Origin: Streptomyces spinosisporus
Lineage (GTDB): Bacteria > Actinomycetota > Actinomycetes > Streptomycetales > Streptomycetaceae
Length of the DNA: 64,000 nucleotides
Reading direction: 5' to 3'
NCBI RefSeq assembly: GCF_022698145.1
Contig: NZ_JALDAX010000016.1
Coordinates: 62,001-126,000, forward strand
A program made the position numbers and the translations under genes. The notes beneath the pieces are model-generated. The model was not told where the DNA came from. It was given only the letters and a program-made list of their open reading frames with translations, and made no database searches. Below, piece by piece: positions 56,838 through 64,000 of the stretch; positions within the stretch are counted from its first letter, which is position 1; each line of letters begins with the position of its first letter.

Positions 56838-57299
56838 ATGTCCGACACCAATCCCGCGCCCGGTGGCTTCGGCCCGCCGAACCCGCCCCCGCAGCAGCCG
56901 GCCCCGGGATACGGATACCCGCAACAGCCCGGTCCGGGCTACGGCTATCCCCAGACGGGCCCGTCCTACCCGGCCGCGCCGCCCGTGGGCTACCCGCAGG
57001 CCCCCGGCTACGGCATGCCGATGCAGCCGCGCAACGGCATGGGCACCTCGGGGCTGGTGCTGGGCATCATCGGCGTGGTCTGCAGTCTCACCTTCTTCCT
57101 GTGGTTCTTCGGCGTCATCCTCGGCATCCTCGCGATCATCTTCGGCGCCATCGGCCGCGGAAGGGCCAACCGCGGCGAGGCCAACAACAAGGGCGCGGCG
57201 ACCGCGGGCCTCGTCTGCGGCATCGTGGCCTGCGTGATCCTGCCACTCCTGGGCGTCCTGCTCTTCGCAAGCATCATGGGCGGCCTGGGCGCGGCCTGA
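56838..57299 (+). CDS. DUF4190 membrane protein (second of two)
   Basis: The 153-residue protein is a short paralogue of the preceding one. It has a Pro/Gln/Gly/Tyr-rich N-terminus and two membrane segments (GTSGLVLGIIGVVCSLTFFLWFFGVILGILAIIFGAIGRG and GLVCGIVACVILPLLGVLLFASIMGG) with the characteristic GRGRANRGEANNKGAATAGL between them. Function unknown. It is followed by a terminator. Confidence 0.85.
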   Translation: MSDTNPAPGGFGPPNPPPQQPAPGYGYPQQPGPGYGYPQTGPSYPAAPPVGYPQAPGYGMPMQPRNGMGTSGLVLGIIGVVCSLTFFLWFFGVILGILAIIFGAIGRGRANRGEANNKGAATAGLVCGIVACVILPLLGVLLFASIMGGLGAA

Positions 57300-57320
57300 A
57301 CACCCGGCGCATGCCCAGTG

Positions 57321-57347
57321 AGGGGGCCGGCCGCCGGCCGGCCCCTT
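57321..57347. terminator. Terminator between convergent genes
   Basis: GGGGCCGGCC (57323-57332) pairs with GGCCGGCCCC (57336-57345) around GCC, with TT following. It serves the DUF4190 gene and possibly the NADAR gene on the other strand. Confidence 0.7.
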
Positions 57348-57365
57348 CTCATAGCCGCACCGCCG

Positions 57366-57956
57366 TCACGGCGCCCCCGCCCCGTCCGCCGCCCCCCTCA
57401 GCCGCTCCCGTGCCTCCATCAGTGCGAACCCCAGTAGGTTCGCCCCCTGCCAGCGCTCCGGATCCGTTGCCGACTCGTCGGTCGTCGCGAGGCCGATGCC
57501 CCATACGCGGTCGACCGGGCTTGCTTCGACCAGTACGCGGTCGGCGGTGCCCAGGAGGTAGTCACGCAGGGAGGTGTCGGCGGCGAACTTGTGGATGCTG
57601 CCCTCGACCACGATCGAGAAGCGCTCGCGCTCCCATATCGCCTCGTCGAAGCCGCGCACCAGGCGGCCCGCCTTCTTGGCGAGGGACGGGTGCCCGGCGG
57701 CGAGAACGCGCCGCTCCGCCTCCGCGTCCCCGAACAGCTGCGCTTTCCGCGCCATCATCCAGTGCTCGGCCGTGCCGTACTCCACCCCGTCGACCGTGAA
57801 CGGCGACGGCCACCACTGACTGAGGCAACTGGCGCCCACCCGCCCGTCGGCCCGCGCCCGGTGCCCCCAGAAATGCAGATACTTGATCTTCGCCCCCGCG
57901 CGGACCGCCCTGACCAGGGCCTCCCGTGAGTCGATCTTCCCCGTGGTCCTCTCCAT
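57366..57956 (-). CDS. NADAR family protein
   Basis: The 196-residue protein has the NADAR/YbiA fold: CLSQWWPSPFTVDGVEYGTAEHWMMARKAQLFGD and DEAIWERERFSIVVEGSIHKFAADTSLRDYLLGT. NADAR proteins act in NAD/ADP-ribose metabolism and on riboflavin intermediates, and some reverse ADP-ribosylation in phage defence. The ATG at 57956 gives the family length; an upstream extension is not conserved. Confidence 0.87.
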   Translation of the reverse strand: MERTTGKIDSREALVRAVRAGAKIKYLHFWGHRARADGRVGASCLSQWWPSPFTVDGVEYGTAEHWMMARKAQLFGDAEAERRVLAAGHPSLAKKAGRLVRGFDEAIWERERFSIVVEGSIHKFAADTSLRDYLLGTADRVLVEASPVDRVWGIGLATTDESATDPERWQGANLLGFALMEARERLRGAADGAGAP

Positions 57957-58166
57957 GCACGCGAGTCTGGCAGGCACCACTGACACTCCGTCCCCCCTTT
58001 TCCTCGCTCACTCGACACCTGGTCGACAGATTCCGTCGCGTAACCGAAAGGCAACAACGGAATCCCTTGTATGACCGCTATAGCTCTGTCAGGATCGGCA
58101 CTCAAATCGAGCTGGAGCTACGCCACCCGCCCCCCGAGCCGCGGGGCGACGGCGGAGGAGAGCGAC

Positions 58167-59705
58167 ATGCACAACCCGGGCACCACAACCCCGGAACGAT
58201 TTCCGGCGCAGGACCGCTTCGCGGACGGTGCGCAGTTCATCGGCGGCCGCCTGACGAAGGGCACCTCCGGCCGTACGCACGCGGTCGTCGACCCGGCCAC
58301 CGGCGAGGAGGTCTACCGCTACGAACTGGCAGGCCCCGACGACGTCGACGCGGCCGTCGCAGCGGCACGCGCGGCCTTCCCCGGCTGGGCCGCCGCCACC
58401 CCCGGCGAGCGCTCGGACGCACTGCACCGCTTCGCCGCCGTGCTCGCCGACCGCGCCGAGGATTTCGCCCGCGCGGAGTCCCTGCAGTGCGGCAAACCAC
58501 TGAAGCTGACCCGCGAGTTCGACGTGCCGGGCACCATCGACAACGCCGCCTTCTTCGCGGGCGCCGCCCGGCATCTGCAGGGCCAGTCGGCCGGTGAGTA
58601 CTCCGGCGACCACACCTCGTACGTCCGCCGCGAGCCCATCGGCGTCGTCGGCTCGATCGCGCCCTGGAACTACCCCCTGCAGATGGCCGCCTGGAAGATC
58701 CTCCCGGCGATCGCCGCAGGCAACACCATCGTGCTCAAGCCCGCCGAACTCACCCCGCTCACCTCGCTGATGTTCGCCCAGGCCGCGACCGACGCGGGCA
58801 TCCCGGACGGCGTGATCAACATCGTCTCGGGGACCGGCAAGGAGGCCGGTGAGCACCTCGTCGGCCATCCCGATGTCGTCATGACCTCCTTCACCGGCTC
58901 CACCGCCGTCGGCAGGCGCGTCGCCGAGATCGCCACCGCCACCGTCAAGCGCATCCACCTGGAACTCGGCGGCAAGGCCCCCTTCGTCGTCTTCGACGAC
59001 GCGGACCTCGACGCCGCCGTCAACGGCGCCGTCGCCGGTGCGCTCATCAACACCGGCCAGGACTGCACGGCCGCCACGCGCGCGTACGTGCAGCGCCCGC
59101 TGTACGAGGCCTTCGTGGAGAAGACGGCCGCCCTCATGGAGAGCGTCCGGCTCGGCGACCCCTTCGCCCCCGGCACCGACCTCGGCCCGCTGATCTCGCA
59201 CGCCCAGCGCGACCGCGTGGCCGGCTTCGTCGAGCGGGCGCGCTCCTACGCGCGCGTGGTGAGCGGCGGCGAGGCGCCCGGGGGAGACCTGGAGAAGGGA
59301 GCCTACTTCCGTCCCACCCTGGTCGCGGACGCCGCCCAGGACAGCGAGATCGTGCAGTCCGAGATCTTCGGCCCGGTTCTGGTGGTCCTCCCCTTCGACA
59401 GCGACGACGATGGGATCGGGCTCGCCAACGACACCCCGTACGGCCTCGCCGCCTCCGCCTGGAGCCGCGACGTCTACCGGGCGAACCGCGCCACCCGCGA
59501 GATCAGGGCGGGCTGCGTATGGATCAACGACCACATCCCGATCATCAGTGAGATGCCGCACGGCGGCTACAAGGCATCCGGCTTCGGCAAGGACATGTCC
59601 GCGTACTCCTTCGAGGAGTACACCCAGATCAAACACGTCATGTTCGACAACACGGCGGTGGCCATGAAGGACTGGCACCGCACCGTCTTCGGGGACCGGC
59701 TGTAG
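58167..59705 (+). CDS. Aldehyde dehydrogenase (second, gamma-aminobutyraldehyde type)
   Basis: The 512-residue enzyme has catalytic motifs HLELGGKAPFVVFDD and NTGQDCTAATRAYV, the PWNYPLQM loop, and the C-terminal MPHGGYKASGFGKDMSAYSFEEYTQIKHVM. It is similar to the first dehydrogenase and probably oxidises aminoaldehydes in polyamine breakdown. The ATG at 58167 is preceded by GGAGGAGAG. It directly precedes the polyamine transporter genes. Confidence 0.9.
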   Translation: MHNPGTTTPERFPAQDRFADGAQFIGGRLTKGTSGRTHAVVDPATGEEVYRYELAGPDDVDAAVAAARAAFPGWAAATPGERSDALHRFAAVLADRAEDFARAESLQCGKPLKLTREFDVPGTIDNAAFFAGAARHLQGQSAGEYSGDHTSYVRREPIGVVGSIAPWNYPLQMAAWKILPAIAAGNTIVLKPAELTPLTSLMFAQAATDAGIPDGVINIVSGTGKEAGEHLVGHPDVVMTSFTGSTAVGRRVAEIATATVKRIHLELGGKAPFVVFDDADLDAAVNGAVAGALINTGQDCTAATRAYVQRPLYEAFVEKTAALMESVRLGDPFAPGTDLGPLISHAQRDRVAGFVERARSYARVVSGGEAPGGDLEKGAYFRPTLVADAAQDSEIVQSEIFGPVLVVLPFDSDDDGIGLANDTPYGLAASAWSRDVYRANRATREIRAGCVWINDHIPIISEMPHGGYKASGFGKDMSAYSFEEYTQIKHVMFDNTAVAMKDWHRTVFGDRL

Positions 59706-59781
59706 TCAGGATCCGGCTACCGCCGGGTGAAGCACAGGCCGCCCGACCCGCGGCCGCACCTCCCGAAAGGGCAGCACGCGC

Positions 59782-61029
59782 ATGGAGCAGTACGAGCCCG
59801 ACCGCCTGTCACCGGCCGTGGCGGCCGCCGTGCGGCGCAGTTACCGCAACGGACGGGCCGCCATGACCCGCCGTTCGCTGCTGCGCGCCTCCGCGGGCGG
59901 CGCACTCGCCGCCGGCGGCATCGCGGCGCTGAGCGGCTGCGGTATCCCCGCGGCGGGCAAGACGCAGGGCGGGGTGTCCGCCGACGACCACTCGGCGAAG
60001 GAGAAGCAGATCAACTTCTCCAACTGGCCCGAGTACATCGACGTCGACGACAGCGAGAAGCACCACCCGACGCTGGACGCGTTCCGCAAGCGGACCGGCA
60101 TCACGGTCAAGTACACCGAGGACATCAACGACAACGACGAGTTCTTCGGCAAGATCCAGCCGCAGCTCGCCGCAGGCCAGGACACCGGCCGCGACCTCAT
60201 CGTGCTCACCGACTGGCTGGCCGCCCGCATGATCCGGCTGGGCTATGTGCAGAAGCTGGACCCGTCCCATCTGCCGCACGCCTTCGCCAACCTCTCCCAG
60301 CAGTTCCGCAACCCCGACTGGGACCCGGGCCGCGCCTACTCGTACGTGTGGCAGGGCATCTCGACGGTCATCGCGTACAACAAGAAGGCGCTCGGCGGCG
60401 TCGAGGTGAAGTCGATGTCCGACCTGCTCGACAACCCCAAGCTCAAGGGCCGGGTCGGTCTGCTGACCGAGATGCGCGACACCGTCGGCATGACCATGCT
60501 CGACATGGGCAAGGACCCGGCGAAGTTCACCGACGACGACTACGACGCGGTGATCGCCCGGCTGCAGAAGGCCGTCGACCGGGGACAGATCCGCCGCTTC
60601 ACCGGCAACGACTACACCTCGGACCTCAGCAAGGGCGACCTGGCGGCCTGTGTCGCCTGGGGCGGCGACATCGTCCAGCTGCAGGCGGACAACCCCGACG
60701 TCGGCTACATCATCCCCGACAGCGGCTACATGACGTCCACCGACAACCTGATGATCCCCAACAAGGCACGCCACAAGACGAACGCCGAACGGCTCATCGA
60801 CTACTACTACGAGCCCGAGCCGGCCGCCGAACTCGCCGCCTACATCAACTACGTGAGCCCGGTCGCGGACGTGAAGCCGTACCTCGCCAAGATCGACAAG
60901 TCGGCGGCGGACAACCCGCTGATCCTTCCCGACCAGGCCATGCAGGCGAAGTCCGTCGCCTTCCGCGCGCTGAGCTCGAAGGAAGAGACGGCCTACCAGC
61001 AGAAGTTCGCGAAGCTCACAGGGGCGTGA
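59782..61029 (+). CDS. Polyamine ABC transporter substrate-binding lipoprotein
   Basis: The 415-residue protein has a cytoplasmic N-terminal stretch of about 25 residues, then a twin-arginine signal (TRRSLLRASAGGALAAGGIAALSGC) with lipobox. The mature part is PotD-like (NFSNWPEYIDVDD ... GITVKYTEDINDNDEFFGKI ... DTGRDLIVLTDW). It delivers spermidine or putrescine to the PotABC channel encoded directly downstream. It is a close paralogue of the orphan binding protein at 49240. Confidence 0.92.
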   Translation: MEQYEPDRLSPAVAAAVRRSYRNGRAAMTRRSLLRASAGGALAAGGIAALSGCGIPAAGKTQGGVSADDHSAKEKQINFSNWPEYIDVDDSEKHHPTLDAFRKRTGITVKYTEDINDNDEFFGKIQPQLAAGQDTGRDLIVLTDWLAARMIRLGYVQKLDPSHLPHAFANLSQQFRNPDWDPGRAYSYVWQGISTVIAYNKKALGGVEVKSMSDLLDNPKLKGRVGLLTEMRDTVGMTMLDMGKDPAKFTDDDYDAVIARLQKAVDRGQIRRFTGNDYTSDLSKGDLAACVAWGGDIVQLQADNPDVGYIIPDSGYMTSTDNLMIPNKARHKTNAERLIDYYYEPEPAAELAAYINYVSPVADVKPYLAKIDKSAADNPLILPDQAMQAKSVAFRALSSKEETAYQQKFAKLTGA

Positions 61030-61034
61030 CGAAG

Positions 61035-62186
61035 ATGACCACAGACAACAGCGGAGACGTCCGCCTCTCCGGCATCAGCAAGACCTACGGCTCCTTCACC
61101 GCCGTCCACCCGCTCGAACTGACCGTGCCCCAGGGCTCGTTCTTCGCCCTGCTCGGCGCGTCCGGCTGCGGCAAGACCACCACCCTGCGCATGATCGCCG
61201 GCCTGGAGGAGCCCAGCAGCGGCACCGTCCACCTCGGCGACCAGGAGGTCACGCACCTGCCGCCGTACAAGCGGCCGGTGAACACGGTCTTCCAGTCCTA
61301 CGCCCTCTTCCCGCACCTCGACATCTTCGAGAACGTCGCCTTCGGTCTGCGCCGGCGCGGCATCAAGAGCGTGAAGAAGCAGGTCGAGGAGATGCTGGAG
61401 CTGGTGCAGCTCGGGGAGCAGGCGCGCAAGAAGCCGCACCAGCTCTCCGGCGGCCAGCAGCAGCGCGTCGCCGTGGCCCGCGCGCTGATCAACACCCCCA
61501 AGGTGCTCCTCCTCGACGAGCCGCTCGGCGCCCTCGACCTCAAGCTGCGCCGCCAGATGCAGCTGGAGCTCAAGCGGATCCAGACCGAGGTCGGCATCAC
61601 CTTCATCCATGTCACGCACGACCAGGAGGAGGCCATGACCATGGCCGACACGGTCGCCGTGATGAACGCGGGCCGCGTCGAACAGCTCGGCTCGCCCACC
61701 GACCTCTACGAGAACCCGCAGACGACCTTCGTCGCCAACTTCCTCGGCACCTCCAACCTGATCGAGGCCGAGGTCGACTCCAAGAGCGGCGAGGACATCG
61801 TCCTGAGGGCAGGCGGCGGCAAGCTGGTGCTGCCCGAGTCCCGCTGCGGCGCGCCCACCACGACGGGCGGCAAGGTGCTGGTCGGCGTACGCCCGGAGAA
61901 GATCTCTCTCACGCACGCCGACGACGCGGGCGAGATCGCCGAGAACCGCAACCGCATCACCGGGAAGATCGCCGACTCCAGTTTCATCGGCGTCTCCACG
62001 CAGTACGTCATCGACAGCCCGGTCTGCCCGGAGTTCGAGGTCTACGCGCAGAACATCGACCGCGACCCGCGGCTGGTGCCCGGCGCCGAGGTCGTCCTGC
62101 ACTGGAACCCGGCCCACACCTTCGGCCTCGACGCGGCGCAGGACATCGACGCCGGTGTCGCCGAGGTCGAGGAGGAGGCCGCCTGA
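61035..62186 (+). CDS. potA: Polyamine ABC transporter ATP-binding protein
   Basis: The 383-residue ATPase has Walker A GASGCGKT, signature LSGGQQQRVAVARAL, Walker B VLLLDEPLGALD and H-loop VTHDQEEAMTM. A C-terminal TOBE/regulatory region follows. It powers the transporter. ATG 61035 is used; GTG 61026 overlaps the potD stop and is equally possible. It is coupled to potB by TGATG. Confidence 0.93.
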   Translation: MTTDNSGDVRLSGISKTYGSFTAVHPLELTVPQGSFFALLGASGCGKTTTLRMIAGLEEPSSGTVHLGDQEVTHLPPYKRPVNTVFQSYALFPHLDIFENVAFGLRRRGIKSVKKQVEEMLELVQLGEQARKKPHQLSGGQQQRVAVARALINTPKVLLLDEPLGALDLKLRRQMQLELKRIQTEVGITFIHVTHDQEEAMTMADTVAVMNAGRVEQLGSPTDLYENPQTTFVANFLGTSNLIEAEVDSKSGEDIVLRAGGGKLVLPESRCGAPTTTGGKVLVGVRPEKISLTHADDAGEIAENRNRITGKIADSSFIGVSTQYVIDSPVCPEFEVYAQNIDRDPRLVPGAEVVLHWNPAHTFGLDAAQDIDAGVAEVEEEAA

Positions 62187-63109
62187 TGGCCACCGTCACC
62201 GAGGCGCCGCCCCTGGCGCCCGCCCCCGAGACGAAGCCCCCGCGCAAGCGGGGCCGCTGGACGCCGTACTGGCTCCTGCTGCCCGGCCTGCTCTGGCTGA
62301 TCGTCTTCTTCGCGCTGCCGATGATCTACCAGGCCTCCACGTCCGTGCAGACGGGCTCCCTGGAGGAGGGCTACAAGGTCACCTGGCACTTCGCCACCTA
62401 CTGGGACGCCCTGTCCGAGTACTGGCCGCAGTTCCTGCGCTCGATCCTCTACGCCGGCTCGGCGACGATCCTGTGCCTGATCCTCGGCTACCCGCTCGCG
62501 TATCTGATCGCCTTCCGGGCGGGCCGCTGGCGGAACCTGATCATGATCCTGGTGATCGCGCCGTTCTTCACCAGCTTCCTGATCCGCACGCTGGCCTGGA
62601 AGACGATCCTGGCGGACAGCGGCCCCGTGGTGAGCACCCTCAACACGCTGCACGTCCTGGACGTCACCAACGCGCTCGGCTGGACCGCGGGCGACCGGGT
62701 CCTGGCCACCCCGCTCGCCGTGGTCTGCGGACTGACGTACAACTTCCTGCCGTTCATGATCCTGCCGCTCTACACCTCGCTGGAGCGCATCGACGGACGG
62801 CTGCACGAGGCGGCGGGCGATCTGTACGCCAAACCCTGGACCACCTTCCGCAAGGTCACCTTCCCGCTGTCGATGCCCGGCGTGGTCTCCGGCACCCTGC
62901 TGACCTTCATCCCGGCGGCCGGCGACTACGTCAACGCCGAACTCCTCGGCTCGACCGACACCCGCATGATCGGAAACGTCATCCAGACCCAGTTCCTGCG
63001 CATTCTGGACTACCCGACGGCCGCGGCCCTCTCCTTCATCCTGATGGCCGCGATTCTGTTCATGGTCACGATCTACATCCGCAGGGCCGGGACGGAGGAT
63101 CTGGTCTGA
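62186..63109 (+). CDS. potB: Polyamine ABC transporter permease (PotB type)
   Basis: The 307-residue protein has six membrane segments and the EAA loop HEAAGDLYAKPWTTFRKVTFPLS. It begins with a Pro/Lys-rich cytoplasmic stretch. It forms half of the channel with PotC. The TGATG overlap with potA indicates coupled translation. Confidence 0.93.
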   Translation: MATVTEAPPLAPAPETKPPRKRGRWTPYWLLLPGLLWLIVFFALPMIYQASTSVQTGSLEEGYKVTWHFATYWDALSEYWPQFLRSILYAGSATILCLILGYPLAYLIAFRAGRWRNLIMILVIAPFFTSFLIRTLAWKTILADSGPVVSTLNTLHVLDVTNALGWTAGDRVLATPLAVVCGLTYNFLPFMILPLYTSLERIDGRLHEAAGDLYAKPWTTFRKVTFPLSMPGVVSGTLLTFIPAAGDYVNAELLGSTDTRMIGNVIQTQFLRILDYPTAAALSFILMAAILFMVTIYIRRAGTEDLV

Positions 63110-63910
63110 ATGCCTGTCGTCAACTGGCTCAAGCGCCATCTCGTCGTCATCGCGGGGCTGGTGACCCTCGCCTATCTCCTGCTGCCGAACGTCATCGTCA
63201 CGGTCTTCTCCTTCAACAAGCCGAAGGGCCGCTTCAACTACCAGTGGCAGCAGTTCTCCACGGACGCCTGGAAGGATCCGTGCGGCGTCGCCGACATGTG
63301 CGGATCGCTGTCGATCAGCCTGCAGATCGCCCTGTGGGCGACGCTCGGCGCCACCGTGCTCGGCACGATGATCGCCTTCGCGCTGGTCCGCTACCGGTTC
63401 CGCGCGCGGGGCACCGTCAACTCGCTGATCTTCCTGCCGATGGCGATGCCCGAGGTCGTCATGGCGGCCTCGCTGCTCACCCTGTTCCTCAACCTGGGTG
63501 CGCAGCTGGGCTTCTGGACGATCCTGATCGCCCACATCATGTTCTGCCTCAGCTTCGTCGTCGTCGCCGTCAAGGCGCGCGTGATGTCCATGGACCCGCG
63601 TCTGGAGCAGGCCGCACAGGACCTCTACGCCGGTCCGGCGCAGACCTTCCTGCGGGTCACCCTGCCGATCGCGGCCCCCGGGATCGCCGCGGGCGCGCTG
63701 CTGTCCTTCGCGCTCTCCTTCGACGACTTCATCATCACCAACTTCAACGCGGGCTCCACCGTCACCTTCCCCATGTTCGTCTGGGGCTCGGCACAGCGCG
63801 GAACGCCCGTCCAGATCAATGTCATCGGCACGGCGATGTTCCTGGTCGCCGTCCTGCTGGTGCTGACCTCCATGGTCATCAGCAACCGCCGCAACCGGCA
63901 GAAGGCGTAA
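63110..63910 (+). CDS. potC: Polyamine ABC transporter permease (PotC type)
   Basis: The 266-residue protein has six membrane segments and the EAA loop EQAAQDLYAGPAQTFLRVTLPIA. It is the second channel half. The ATG follows the potB stop directly. An AGGGAG site in the gap after it leads to the next gene. Confidence 0.93.
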   Translation: MPVVNWLKRHLVVIAGLVTLAYLLLPNVIVTVFSFNKPKGRFNYQWQQFSTDAWKDPCGVADMCGSLSISLQIALWATLGATVLGTMIAFALVRYRFRARGTVNSLIFLPMAMPEVVMAASLLTLFLNLGAQLGFWTILIAHIMFCLSFVVVAVKARVMSMDPRLEQAAQDLYAGPAQTFLRVTLPIAAPGIAAGALLSFALSFDDFIITNFNAGSTVTFPMFVWGSAQRGTPVQINVIGTAMFLVAVLLVLTSMVISNRRNRQKA

Positions 63911-63939
63911 CCGCACAGTTCCTGTAGGGAGTTGACATC

Positions 63940-64000
63940 ATGGCCCCGAGCGCCATGAACCGCTGGACCGCGTCGCTTTCGGACGCACAGCCCGTCCCGT
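63940..64000 (+). CDS. Start of the next gene in the polyamine region (partial)
   Basis: An ATG at 63940 preceded by TAGGGAG begins a frame (MAPSAMNRWTASLSDAQPVP) that leaves the window. In related Streptomyces this position after PotC holds an FAD-dependent oxidoreductase of the gamma-glutamylpolyamine oxidase type. Only 20 residues are visible, so the function is inferred from position. Confidence 0.45.
   Translation, partial: MAPSAMNRWTASLSDAQPVP

Noticed and set aside
56055..57299. DUF4190 gene pair as a recent duplication or transposon product
   Set aside because: The two genes differ strongly in length and sequence and no flanking repeats are visible, so an old paralogy is enough.
57366..57956. 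NADAR gene as part of a defence island
   Set aside because: Some NADAR proteins act in phage defence, but here the neighbours are housekeeping-type genes with ordinary base composition, so there is no support for it.

Overview
The window is high-GC chromosomal DNA with GTG/TTG starts, many 1-4 nt start/stop overlaps, the sporulation sigma factor WhiG, four tandem type I signal peptidases and an LAETG sortase substrate. Together these point to Streptomyces. The gene order (rpsP-khpA-rimM-trmD-rplS-sipWXYZ ... dprA-whiG-rpsB-tsf-pyrH-frr-cdsA-rlmN ... pot genes) matches, from memory, the conserved core arm of Streptomyces chromosomes.

Layout. 1-1.3 kb: the 5' end of a methyltransferase and an SprT-like metalloprotein. 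1.6-4.2 kb: ribosome and tRNA maturation genes. 4.3-7.8 kb: four signal peptidases. 7.8-12 kb: Nudix, DUF2469, YraN, YifB and DprA. 12.3-13.8 kb: whiG and a TetR gene. 13.8-19.4 kb: an M23-like protein divergent from rpsB-tsf-pyrH-frr-cdsA, with several structured leaders and intergenic stem-loops. 19.5-21.7 kb: small envelope and unknown genes plus decayed sequence.

21.8-33.0 kb is an integrated mobile element, an actinomycete integrative and conjugative element (AICE) of the pSAM2 type, about 11.1 kb between 44-bp attachment repeats. It sits at the start codon of rlmN. On its minus strand it carries the conjugation, replication and integration genes: a SCO3933-type regulator, an FtsK-like Tra, small Spd/transfer proteins, a rolling-circle Rep, Xis and Int. 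On the other side of a divergent operator region lie a helix-turn-helix/DUF5919 regulator, a Nudix protein (compare Pif of pSAM2), an HD phosphohydrolase, a strongly structured non-coding block and an AT-richer gene that I read as an ApeA-type HEPN anti-phage protein. The left chromosomal flank resembles the element's own right end, so an earlier related element probably used the same site.

33-38 kb: rlmN, then a TPP-riboswitch-controlled thiamine ABC transporter (thiBPQ). 38-42.8 kb: a wall-anchored LAETG protein, a LOG-family protein, a VOC protein and an ABC exporter pair. 42.9-64 kb is largely a polyamine uptake and catabolism region: a class III aminotransferase, an Lrp regulator, two aminobutyraldehyde-type dehydrogenases, two polyamine-binding lipoproteins, PotABC and the start of a further gene, interrupted by other genes. 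The interrupting genes are a two-component system, a collagen-like secreted protein, YceI, a class F sortase with its substrate, an ECF sigma factor, GDPD, adenosine deaminase, two DUF4190 proteins and a NADAR protein.

The parts most worth following up are the mobile element's right-hand cargo (HTH/DUF5919, Nudix, HD, structured DNA, HEPN protein), its control region, and the evidence for repeated integration at rlmN.
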